64,000 nt of DNA from Bacillus cereus group sp. RP43 (GTDB lineage: Bacteria > Bacillota > Bacilli > Bacillales > Bacillaceae_G). Shown here in pieces: positions 9,466 through 17,134 of this stretch (within the stretch, counting starts at the first letter, position 1; every line of letters starts with the position of its first letter). The notes under the pieces are model-generated. The model was not told the DNA's origin, searched no databases, and was given only the letters and a program-made list of their open reading frames with translations. A program made the position numbers and the translations under genes. Location: NCBI RefSeq assembly GCF_040459645.1, contig NZ_JARVHQ010000003.1:124001-188000 (forward strand), written 5' to 3'.

Positions 9466-10365
9466 ATGAATAAAAAAAGAATAACCAAATCGATTATTAC
9501 AATGGGTACAGTTGCATGTTTGGGTTCAAGTATTACATTCCTATCACCAAATGTAGCTAGTGCTGACGAAGTACAAAAAAAATATTTAGTCGAAACACAA
9601 AACCAAAAATCACAAATTGCCATGAAAAATGTTTATGCTAATATAGATAATATGCTAGCTTCTATACGTAATGACGCATTCAAATGGGAACGTACAACTT
9701 TTGTGTATGGTAATAAGTTTTCTGTATCTGGAATAAATATCAAGGAAAGTAATGTTACGAATATTGAACCGTTATTTTTAGGTTCTAATATATTTGTGAA
9801 TAATTCAGATTTGGATCAAATGTATAATACTAGTTCTTTTAGCGAAGCAGTTACGAACACAACAACAACTACTACAACACATGGCTTTAAAGAAAGCACA
9901 GCTGGTAAAGTAAAAGTGAAAATTCCATTTATTAGTGAAGTGGAAATAACACAGACTCTTGAATATAATTTTACTAATTCAAATACAAATACTACCAGTA
10001 ATACTAAAACAATAACTGTTCCTTCACAACCTGTTAAAGTTCCAGCAAATAAAATATACAAAACTGAAGTGTATTTTGAAAAGAAAAAAACATCAGGTAA
10101 AGTGGAAATGTACGCTGATGTACTGACAGGTGCACGAACACTTGGAGTAGTGAATTCTGTAGGAGCAATGCTTAAACATGCAAAAAAAACATATGATATA
10201 ATTAATCATCCTTCTAATCCTGATATGGTCCGTTCAAAAGGAAATGGAACCTTTACTATTGAGTATGGTACGAATTTAATAGTTAAAACTTTTGACATAA
10301 CCTCAGGTTCAAGATCAGCTACCTCTACTAATTTAGTTGATACTAAAGTCATACCTTTAAAATAA
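9466..10365 (+). CDS. Secreted ETX/MTX2-family pore-forming toxin
   Basis: 299 residues with a GGGG-type site before ATG. Residues 1-33 form a signal peptide ending ASA before DEVQ. The rest fits the aerolysin-like ETX/MTX2 fold: a long beta-rich protein with Ser/Thr-rich stretches around residues 125-185, including a run of threonines before HGFKES and an alternating segment KVKVKIPFISEVEITQ. That segment is the likely membrane-inserting hairpin, followed by the conserved-type PVKVPANKIYKTEVYFEK strand. Family members (Mtx2, Mtx3, epsilon toxin, several Cry/parasporin proteins) make beta-barrel pores in target cells. The signal peptide suggests secretion rather than crystal formation. It stands alone, between an IS605 and IS6 debris. 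Host specificity cannot be read from the sequence. Confidence 0.85.
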   Translation: MNKKRITKSIITMGTVACLGSSITFLSPNVASADEVQKKYLVETQNQKSQIAMKNVYANIDNMLASIRNDAFKWERTTFVYGNKFSVSGINIKESNVTNIEPLFLGSNIFVNNSDLDQMYNTSSFSEAVTNTTTTTTTHGFKESTAGKVKVKIPFISEVEITQTLEYNFTNSNTNTTSNTKTITVPSQPVKVPANKIYKTEVYFEKKKTSGKVEMYADVLTGARTLGVVNSVGAMLKHAKKTYDIINHPSNPDMVRSKGNGTFTIEYGTNLIVKTFDITSGSRSATSTNLVDTKVIPLK

Positions 10366-10434
10366 AGTCATCTCTATCTAACAAATAGCTAGAAGAGAAA
10401 GATTAATCCCACTAAAAGGTTAGGTTATCTAAAA

Positions 10435-10832
10435 CGTAAAAAGCAGGGCTGAAGCCTTGTCTGTAGTAAGAACCGTTGGATATCCAAAGTATTTCCATCC
10501 TTATCAATTGCACGATAAAGATAGCCCCACTCCCGATGTCAGTCTCATCTAAATGTCAAATATGGTGTACAGTTTTGTTTTTCTTTTAACATATTTGATA
10601 GGTGACATTCCCATATTCATGAACCCAATACATGATGGTTGTTTGGTTAACTGAAACACCACGTTATTTCAGAATTTCAGAGACATCATGATAACTCAAA
10701 GAAGAACGACAGTAATAGCCAACGGCTACTAAAATAATATCTTTCTTGAACTATTTTCCTTTAAAATATCGCATCCAAGTTTCCTACAGTCTAGCTGACT
10801 TAAAAAACTTTGCAATAGAACCGTATTTTGCA
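10435..10832 (-). pseudogene. IS6-family (IS240-type) transposase remnant
   Basis: The right end is an IS6 inverted repeat (AAAACTTTGCAATAGAACC). Minus-strand translation in several frames gives the N-terminal and central parts of the IS6 transposase (KGK-F-KDIILVAVGYY, RYHDVSEIL, a DDE-type AIDKDG). It lacks the C-terminal half and carries frameshifts and stops. Confidence 0.7.
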
Positions 10833-10924
10833 TCATTGTTGTGATTTATTATTTCAAAAACTAAAATAGATAATTTTAGCTGTGTTCGAACCTTTTAATA
10901 AGTCTCTTGTATGTGCACACCATA

Positions 10925-11135
10925 TCCTAATTTCTCAAGAATATGTTCTTATATGAATATCAATTGGTATCATCGACTCACGTATATATTCTCACAAAAC
11001 TCAAGATAATATCAGCTTACGTCATAACTGTTGCACATGCAGTAGATATTTTTCCTACTCCGTCTTTACCAGTAATGAATAAAAATGGTGTGAATGCTAT
11101 TGTGTTTGGGTTATATAAGTTTGTCATTACCTTTT
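10925..11135 (-). pseudogene. arsA: ArsA-type ATPase, N-terminal scrap
   Basis: The minus strand encodes a decayed PNTIAFTPFLFITGKDGVGK followed by STACATVMT, which matches the start and deviant Walker A motif (GKGGVGKTST) of arsenite-pump ATPase ArsA. Only about 60 codons remain, with stops. It suggests that an ars operon was once nearby. Confidence 0.55.
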
Positions 11136-11149
11136 ATCGTACGTGAATC

Positions 11150-11240
11150 ATGACGGGAATTTTGAAATCCTGCGGATTTGACAAAGCATCTCTTTACATG
11201 TCTATGATCCTGTTCAATAAGATTGTTTAAACTTTTGATA
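11150..11240 (-). pseudogene. IS6-family transposase C-terminal scrap
   Basis: Minus-strand SLNNLIEQDHRHVKR matches the conserved region near the end of the DDE domain of IS240-type transposases. About 30 codons only. Confidence 0.55.
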
Positions 11241-11298
11241 ATCCATTATATATAGGTATATAGACAAAGAACCTAAGATTGAACTATATGTTGAGTTA

Positions 11299-11327
11299 TT
11301 GACCAAAAAATAAAAACATGGTATGTT
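11299..11327 (+). promoter_or_regulatory. Promoter antisense to the small toxin-like gene, copy 1
   Basis: TTGACC at 11299-11304, a 17-bp spacer, then TATGTT at 11322-11327. The whole stretch from TTATTGACC through TATGTTTACT is nearly identical at 20743-20777, next to the paralogous small gene. Transcription would run into the 3' end of the small gene on the opposite strand. Confidence 0.55.
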
Positions 11328-11355
11328 TACTATACTTTATATATATTGGATAAAC

Positions 11356-11387
11356 TAAAAAGACGAGATGCTGGAACATCCCGTCTC
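11356..11387 (-). terminator. Intrinsic terminator of the small gene, copy 1
   Basis: Stem GACGGGATG/CATCTCGTC with a short loop, followed by TTTTT on the minus strand. The same structure occurs at 20848-20879. Confidence 0.6.
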
Positions 11388-11422
11388 ATAACTGCTACTG
11401 TCAAGGTGGCTGTTATTATGCA

Positions 11423-11575
11423 TTATCTTTTTCTAGACCCACACTTGAGCTTTCTACGGCGATGAGTGGGTTTTTTGATGTCCTTTTTTTGCAGTTGCTT
11501 TCTTAATACGCATGCTGAAAGCTCACGCACAACTGCACTTGCAATCTCTTTTAAAAGTTCAAACGAAAATTCCAT
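11423..11575 (-). CDS. Small basic-tailed protein, possible type I toxin (copy 1)
   Basis: A 50-residue frame too short for most gene finders: MEFSFELLKEIASAVVREL, a short hydrophobic/amphipathic helix, then a strongly basic tail (KPTHRRRKLKCGSRKR). GAGGGTG lies 8 bases before the ATG. It corresponds in position and layout to the 54-residue gene at 20924-21088. A conserved promoter on the other strand and terminators on both strands surround it, the arrangement of type I toxin-antisense RNA pairs such as Fst or TxpA/RatA. The N-terminal segment is less hydrophobic than in copy 2. Toxicity is inferred. Confidence 0.5.
   Translation of the reverse strand: MEFSFELLKEIASAVVRELSACVLRKQLQKKDIKKPTHRRRKLKCGSRKR
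11438..11476 (+). terminator. Terminator for the antisense transcript, copy 1
   Basis: CCCAC...GTGGG stem followed by TTTTTT on the plus strand, inside the 3' part of the small gene. It would end the transcript from the promoter at 11299 after about 140 bases, giving roughly 50 bases of overlap with the small gene's mRNA. Confidence 0.45.
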
Positions 11576-12039
11576 GTTATATCACCCTCTTTCCTTCCAA
11601 ATGGAAAGAAGGGATAATAACAAGCCCACCTTCACACGATATACAGTTACACTTCTATTTTACCATATTTCTACGCTCTTAAATAGAAAATTCACGCAAT
11701 TAAAGATCATTCATAATCTTATAGTTTAAGAATATAATCAACTTTTAGTTTACTATAATCTAAATATGTATACTTATAGTTTTTTTATTACATATTCCGT
11801 TTGCATTCTTCTATTGAGCTATCATTTTTATTGATTGAATTATTACCATAGTTTACAAATATATCAATATTGTTGATTATGAAGCTTTTTCTCTAATAAT
11901 TTAGTTACCTTTTTTATAATTATAGAAAAATTAAACGAACAGATAAAAAACGACCTCTCAAATTCGTCTACAGTCTACTTTATTGTGGGAGTTAATACAA
12001 ATGATTCAAAAGCATATATTCATCTGTAAAAAGAACATA

Positions 12040-12078
12040 GACCCCCTTAAAACGATTATCGATTTTCAAGGGGCTATT
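12040..12078 (-). terminator. Terminator downstream of the HTH pseudogene
   Basis: Inverted repeat GCCCCTTGAAAATCG / CGTTTTAAGGGGG. A very similar structure is found after the paralogue at about 21615-21655. Confidence 0.5.
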
Positions 12079-12082
12079 TTCT

Positions 12083-12603
12083 CTAAATAATCAATTCTTC
12101 TATTTCTTCCTTCACTTCTTCATATAAAATTTCTTCCGCAAACTTTTTGTAACCATTATATCCTTTTTTTGAGGATTTTTTCTTTATTGCTTCTACACCT
12201 TTGGATCAAGATATAGGCTTACATGCTGCTTTTTTTCTCTTGATTCCTCTTTTGATGTATTTTCAATTTCTTGCTTAAATATTTCTAAATCTCTTTTTAA
12301 ATACAATCGTTCAGTAGATTTTCCTTTAGCAATTTCTTTACATGGTAATAAACCATCTCTTGCAGCATTATGTACATATGTCTTCGATTTACCGAGAAAC
12401 TCTGCTGTTTCCTTTAATGTCAGAGCATCTTTATACATTTCAACAAGTCTTTGCACATCTTCTTCTTTAAAACGGTATCCGCCATCTGCTTTCCAAGTAG
12501 CAGGATTGATAGGTTCGATTTGTTTATACTTGATTAAATAGCTTAATTGATTTTTTGTTAAACCTACCCTGCCGCATACCTCTTCGAAAGATAAATAGTT
12601 CAT
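12083..12603 (-). pseudogene. Helix-turn-helix plasmid protein, frameshifted (copy 1)
   Basis: The first 136 residues are open and closely match the intact 169-residue protein at 21669-22178, with the same MNYLSxEEVCxRVGLTKNQL start. One T is missing after the codon for LDPKV, producing an immediate stop, but the remaining codons (KGYNGYKKFAEEI) can be read in the shifted frame to 12083. It carries two HTH-like segments (LTKNQLSYLIKYKQIEP and TLKETAEFLGKSKTYVHNAA). Probably a DNA-binding plasmid or phage-type regulator. See copy 2 for function. Confidence 0.75.
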
Positions 12604-12626
12604 ATTTCACCTCATTCGAAACATTC

Positions 12627-12757
12627 ATTCTAGTTGTTGTTTAAATTTTCTTAGCTGATACTTTGTCAAATCCATTTCTTTTACTACATCTTTTATTGAG
12701 TACTCTTTATACTGCAGATACTTGATCGGATTATCCATGTAACGTTCTCTTACCTTG
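12627..12757 (-). pseudogene. Zinc-finger protein remnant, cut by IS6
   Basis: Encodes the last 40 or so residues of the 116-residue zinc-finger protein seen intact at 22200-22550 (RERYMDNPIKYLQYKEYSI...LRKFKQQL). The N-terminal part is replaced by an IS6 remnant from about 12757. Confidence 0.7.
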
Positions 12758-13330
12758 CTTTATATTTCTATGATCCTGTTCGATGAGATTATTCAAATGC
12801 TTGATTGTACACTGAGTGGTATGCTTATAAAAGCCTTTTTCTCTCAATTTATTGAACGCTCAAAGTAACGTGGGAGCCTTGTCTGTTGTGAGAACCGTTG
12901 GTTCTCCAAATGTTTTCACTAGTCTTTTCATAAAGGCATATGCCGCTTGATGATCTCGTTTTTTGCGAAGTTGAATATCTAATGTGTGTCCATCTTTATC
13001 GATTGCTCAATAGAGATAACACCATTCGCCTTTCACTTTGATATAAGTTTCATCCAGGTGCCAAGATAGCTGTGCAGATTTGTTTTTCTTTTCCAAATCT
13101 GACAAATGAGATTTCCATATTCATGAATCCAACGCATGATGGTTGTTGGGTGAATCGAAACTCCACGTTCTTTCAGAATTTCAGAAACGTCACGATAACT
13201 TAAAGAAAAACGACGGCTACCAAAATAATGTCTTTCTAGAACTGTTTTCCTTTAAAATATCGCATTTGTGATTCTCCTCGCTTCTTTTTTCTAGACTGTA
13301 ACTAGGTTTAAGAAACTTTGCAACAGAACC
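12757..13330 (-). pseudogene. IS6-family (IS240-type) transposase pseudogene
   Basis: Inverted repeat AAACTTTGCAACAGAACC at 13313-13330. The minus strand gives most of an IS6 transposase in several frames: RYFKGKQF, SYRDVSEILKERGVS, WHLDETYIKVKGEW (first D of the DDE triad), the TTDKAP second D, and HLNNLIEQDHRNIK with the last E. Multiple frameshifts and stops. The C-terminus and left end are lost where it joins the zinc-finger gene. Confidence 0.8.
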
Positions 13331-13501
13331 ATAAAAAACTACTTTGTGGGAAATAATGTATAAGAGATAAATGGGTTTATCATTATCACGAAAAAGATCT
13401 ATGTAATTGTTAAAATTCATCCTACAAAATAATGAAAAAATATAAAATTAACTGCATCCAGAAAAAAGTAAGCTATAAAAAAATTGAATAGGTGGTTTAA
13501 A

Positions 13502-14617
13502 ATGAAAAAAATATCTATATTTAATAAATTATATAACATTGAATCAAAAAAGAAATTTATTCTGATTGTATACTTATTGTTCATAGTGCATCAGATATAT
13601 GAATATTTTATTATTAAAGAGTTATTTACAATAAAGATAATAGTCCTCAAAATTACCTTTTTAATTTCCATTTTTTTCTTATCGAAAATATACATATTAA
13701 ATAAACATATCAATACATTTTCAAAATATATGGTATTTACATTATTTATGTTTTACCAGATTGCTCATGATGTTTTATTTATTAACACTTTTAATCAGTA
13801 TATAATTTCTCCTTACTTAGATTTTTTTGTAATCATCATTGCGCCATTATATTTAAGTAAAATATTTCTTCTTATTATTTCTATATGTGAGCTGATAAGA
13901 TATTATATTTTAATATACTTTTTTCAAATTAATTACTTAGGCGAGTTAATGTTTACGCTTATTCTATCTATAGTTACCTCTTTTTTAATATTACTTACGC
14001 TAAAGTCTTTAAAGAAAGAAATACAATCGGAATCTGAGAAAAGAATCAAGGAAAATATGTTGTTAACGATGGAGATTTTAGAAATGAAAGACCCTTATAC
14101 AAAAGGGCATAGTCAAAGGGTAGCAAATTATGCATTAAGCCTTGCTGAGGTAACAAAAAAATACGATAAAAAAGAATTAAGTACATTTTACCTTGCATGT
14201 TTACTACATGATATAGGTAAAATAGGAATATCTGATGAAATTCTAAATAAAACTTCGCAACTTACAGATGAAGAATATAATATTATTAAAACCCATCCCA
14301 ATTTGGGTATTAAATTATTAGAAAATTTATCATTAATTGAGGGGTATGAGGGAATAATTTATTTTCATCATGAAAGATGGGATGGAAAAGGTTATCCAAA
14401 TAAATTAAAACAAGATGAAATCCCTTTAAGTGCCAGAATTGTGTCCATTGCAGATGCATTTGATGCAATGACATCTTCTCGGTCTTATCGATCTGCCTTA
14501 ACACCAGAAGAAGCTTATAGACGCATTATTGAAGGGGCAGGTTCACAATTTGACCCCGAGTTAATTAAGTATTTTAAAATAGCATATCCTACCTGGATTA
14601 AAAGTATGATTAGATGA
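13502..14617 (+). CDS. Membrane HD-GYP protein (probable c-di-GMP phosphodiesterase)
   Basis: 371 residues. AGGTGG lies 6 bases before the ATG at 13502, so I prefer this start to the ATG 18 bases earlier. Residues 1-175 hold about six hydrophobic segments. A short linker leads to an HD-GYP domain: KGHSQRVANYA, LLHDIGKIGIS (the HD pair), THP, HHERWDGKGYP (GYP motif) and the IADAFDAMTSSRSYR segment. HD-GYP enzymes hydrolyse cyclic di-GMP. All key residues are present, so it should be active. The membrane half may sense a signal. It stands alone. A short related fragment lies at 26917-27102. Confidence 0.88.
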   Translation: MKKISIFNKLYNIESKKKFILIVYLLFIVHQIYEYFIIKELFTIKIIVLKITFLISIFFLSKIYILNKHINTFSKYMVFTLFMFYQIAHDVLFINTFNQYIISPYLDFFVIIIAPLYLSKIFLLIISICELIRYYILIYFFQINYLGELMFTLILSIVTSFLILLTLKSLKKEIQSESEKRIKENMLLTMEILEMKDPYTKGHSQRVANYALSLAEVTKKYDKKELSTFYLACLLHDIGKIGISDEILNKTSQLTDEEYNIIKTHPNLGIKLLENLSLIEGYEGIIYFHHERWDGKGYPNKLKQDEIPLSARIVSIADAFDAMTSSRSYRSALTPEEAYRRIIEGAGSQFDPELIKYFKIAYPTWIKSMIR

Positions 14618-14729
14618 GTATATGAGTCCTTTTAAATCAAGAAAGATGTCAATCGCAGCACCACCTCCTTACAAAAATATTAATAACTCTAAACAACGAA
14701 AAATAGTTGAATGCTAAAAAAATTGAAAC

Positions 14730-14900
14730 TTCACAGGGTAACTTCCTTCACCGTTTAAATAACTTTGAACAGCTAATAACTTTAATTCTTCTGAATATGT
14801 ATTAAATGTTGAACCTTTTCTAGTTATGAAAAACCCCCTCCAAGTACTAGTGTAACATCCATGTATGTACATGGTCTTTTTACACTGTCTACTTAAAGGG
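14730..14900 (-). pseudogene. IS3-family orfA, N-terminal scrap
   Basis: The minus strand encodes TRKGSTFNTYSEELKLLAVQ followed by YLNGEGSY, the start of an IS3-type OrfA helix-turn-helix. A possible inverted-repeat end lies about 100 bp upstream. It stops after about 40 codons. Confidence 0.5.
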
Positions 14901-15126
14901 GATAATATCAAGTTTGGGCTCTTTGAATAAATATCCGTATACATAATTTTTCTGTGACTGCGATTGTCAAAAAAATAATATCATATTGAATAAACGCATA
15001 GAAGCATGGTTTTTTCTTTATTAGATGCAATAGTATGTAGATTTACTTTGGATAATTTGTAATATTTTTGGCACATGAAGTATATCGTCGGGGATATTCT
15101 TCTACGGTAGGTTGTTCCCTTTGCAT

Positions 15127-15160
15127 AGGCTCCCAAATATGGTAATTGGGGGCTTTTTAC
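15127..15160 (+). terminator. Intrinsic terminator
   Basis: GCTCCCAAATATGG...AATTGGGGGC followed by TTTTT on the plus strand. Confidence 0.4.
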
Positions 15161-15239
15161 TATGTAAGTTTATTAATGAAAAAGAGCCAGGACTCAAATG
15201 TGAGTTCGACCTTTTTTTGTGTAATAGGTTAAGCGAATA

Positions 15240-15421
15240 AAAACGTATTTATATTGTTCGTATACCAGCGCATCATGCGATCTTCACCATTCACAATACT
15301 TTCAGTGGCAAACATTTCTTCCACAACTGGCTGCAATTGGATTTTACTTCTTTTGATGACTGAACCTTTCCGCTTTCTACCGTTTCGATATAATTATCGT
15401 TGTATGGATGATACTTATAAA
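15240..15421 (-). pseudogene. Phage terminase large subunit, C-terminal scrap
   Basis: In mixed minus-strand frames the segment reads YHPYNDNYIETVESGK and then PVVEEMFATESIVNGEDRMM followed by RWYTNN. The second part is typical of the nuclease end of phage large terminases. It directly follows the small-subunit gene, as in phage packaging modules. The main body is deleted. Confidence 0.5.
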
Positions 15422-15741
15422 TCTTCGTCATCGTCTTCACCTAAGTTATCGATCGCACTCAATCCTAATTCTTTAAAAAGCACTAACATTTGTTTGTTCA
15501 CTCTCGGTAATTCTGTTACAGCATCATTTTTCTTAGTCCCTATTTGTTTTCCGTTTGACCACTTCACCATTACACCATTTTTCTTCACTTCCGAAATCAA
15601 TTTTTCTTTCATGTCCCATAGGGCTAAGTAGTCTTCAACCAAGTCCTCATAATGGTTCCCGGCTATTTCATTCCGTTCCAACTGTGCAAGTAAGTCTCTA
15701 CGAATCCGCATTCTTCTAGTCTCTCTGGACACTTTTGGCAT
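15415..15741 (-). CDS. Phage terminase small subunit, P27 family
   Basis: 108 residues, apparently complete. Features that fit P27-type small terminases are RRDLLAQLERN near the start, then YEDLVEDYLALWDMK, and the KKNDAVTELPRVNKQML segment with an acidic C-terminus. It would bind phage DNA ends to start packaging. HNH endonuclease remnants lie upstream and a large-subunit scrap downstream, so this is the leftover of a prophage packaging module with no evident function now. Confidence 0.7.
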   Translation of the reverse strand: MPKVSRETRRMRIRRDLLAQLERNEIAGNHYEDLVEDYLALWDMKEKLISEVKKNGVMVKWSNGKQIGTKKNDAVTELPRVNKQMLVLFKELGLSAIDNLGEDDDEDL

Positions 15742-15835
15742 CAGCCCCCCTTATACGGAAAATGAAAAAAATATAAACTCCCCCCTCGTTGCCAGTCCCC
15801 CAGATAAAAGACAAAATCTTTGACCCGGGGGTATC

Positions 15836-16054
15836 TTAAACAATCAATTCAAAATATCTTTCGATAAAATCCAAAATAAAAAAGACTTCTTTACAAGAAA
15901 TCTTCAATAGATTGATTACATAATTCAATTCATTTTCATTTTGTAATTTTTCTTTTACTTTATCTAATGACATCCTCTTACACTTTCTTGTATTCACACA
16001 GTTTCTAATCTGACAGTAACGCCAATAAATATACTTTTTAAACAGATTCAGCAT
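15836..16054 (-). CDS. Hypothetical 72-residue protein
   Basis: Lies within the phage remnant between the HNH and terminase genes. It has a basic, cysteine-containing N-terminus and a hydrophobic C-terminus. I recognise no motif. It may be a small phage protein or a remnant of an ArpU-like late regulator; the latter is a guess from its position only. Confidence 0.3.
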   Translation of the reverse strand: MLNLFKKYIYWRYCQIRNCVNTRKCKRMSLDKVKEKLQNENELNYVINLLKISCKEVFFILDFIERYFELIV

Positions 16055-16108
16055 ATTGAAGCATCAAGTCCGTATCGAATGTCTAACTACCATCATTAAT
16101 AATCATAC

Positions 16109-16386
16109 CTACCACTGTTCCTCATTCATAATAGGTTTCTTCTCAATCTTATCTAACCGTTCATGCACTTCATTGTGACATCGAATACATAAACATTGTA
16201 AGTTATCCAAATCTAACGCTAACTCTGATGTGTCTTCACTTATTTTATATGATGTACATTCTCAACAGGCTTATACTTTCCTCTTGATTTACATATCTGA
16301 CATTCATAGTTATCACGCTTCATCGCTTTTTGCCTTAGCGTTTTCCACTCTCTTATAAATTCCACATTAGTTAAATAAATTTCCAT
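16109..16386 (-). pseudogene. Phage HNH endonuclease, frameshifted
   Basis: GGAG-type site before ATG at 16386. The frame reads MEIYLTNVEFIREWKTLRQ then CQICKSRGKYKPVENVHHI, followed by a frameshift near 16255. It continues in another frame with LALDLDNLQCLCIRCHNEVH and KKPIMNEEQW. This is a complete HNH domain with its two Cys pairs, interrupted once. Such genes sit just before the small terminase in many phages. Confidence 0.75.
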
Positions 16387-16521
16387 CTTCTTCACTCCAT
16401 TTCATAAAAAAAGAGCAGCTAGCAAAAGTTAACTGCTCCAATCATGGAATATGGTTAAGAAATGGGTTGTCTGTAATATTGAAAGAATAACTAATTTTAT
16501 TCAAAGAGGACTTAATTATGT

Positions 16522-16556
16522 AAGAAAGAGCGTGCAACAGTTCACGCTCTTTTGAG
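16522..16556. terminator. Bidirectional hairpin terminator
   Basis: AAAGAGCGTGCAAC AGTT CACGCTCTTTTGA: a strong stem with T-rich flanks on both sides, in the spacer between the phage remnant and the Vip1-like gene. Confidence 0.5.
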
Positions 16557-16559
16557 ATG

Positions 16560-17134
16560 AGAGATTCTGTGCCTTTAGAATCTCTTCTCTATACACGATA
16601 TGAATATTTGCGGGAAGTGTGCAAAAAAAGAGTGCAATTATGGCGGTTGCTACGGCACTTCAAATTATTAAAAAAACACCGATAAAATAGGGATGAAAAG
16701 AAGGATATCTAAATGTGGAATTCATCGTATCATCATATTGCAAGTTCTTTGAAAATAGAATACGTTTCATGGGAATTGGTGATAAAAGTCATCATAGCGT
16801 GCCCATTATAATAAACGTTACTCGGTAACGCGGAGGCTAGAGGGGATAAGAGTTCCTCAAAGAGAAAACGTGTTTTTTCGTTTTTAGATGAAAATTAGAA
16901 GCGTGTTCAAAAAGGTGGTTATGTAATAATGTAAGTGTGGATGACAGCTCCACAAAATCAACCATAATCTTACGGCTAGGGAAGGGTTTTCCCTTCCTTT
17001 GAGCGTACAGCAAGCCAAAGAAAAAAACAGGCGATTTCGTATTCTGCTGTACGTTGAAAGGTGCGGAAACACCAACGTGATGATATCTTTTCTAAAAGTG
17101 TATTTTATATGCAATCTTAAAAGGAGTGAAGAGT
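16560..17134. other. Spacer and possible structured leader before the Vip1-like gene
   Basis: No gene found. Two inverted repeats lie close together: GGAAGGG TTTT CCCTTCC at 16979-16997, followed by TTT, and CGTACAGCA/TGCTGTACG at 17004-17012 and 17045-17053. They could form a terminator-like hairpin and a second stem in the 5' leader of the toxin mRNA. Regulation is speculative. Confidence 0.35.

Noticed and set aside
11760..11860. Conserved TATGTATACTTATAG block as replication origin
   Set aside because: It is shared with the block at about 21310, but there are no iterons, no DnaA boxes and no replication protein nearby, so an origin cannot be supported.
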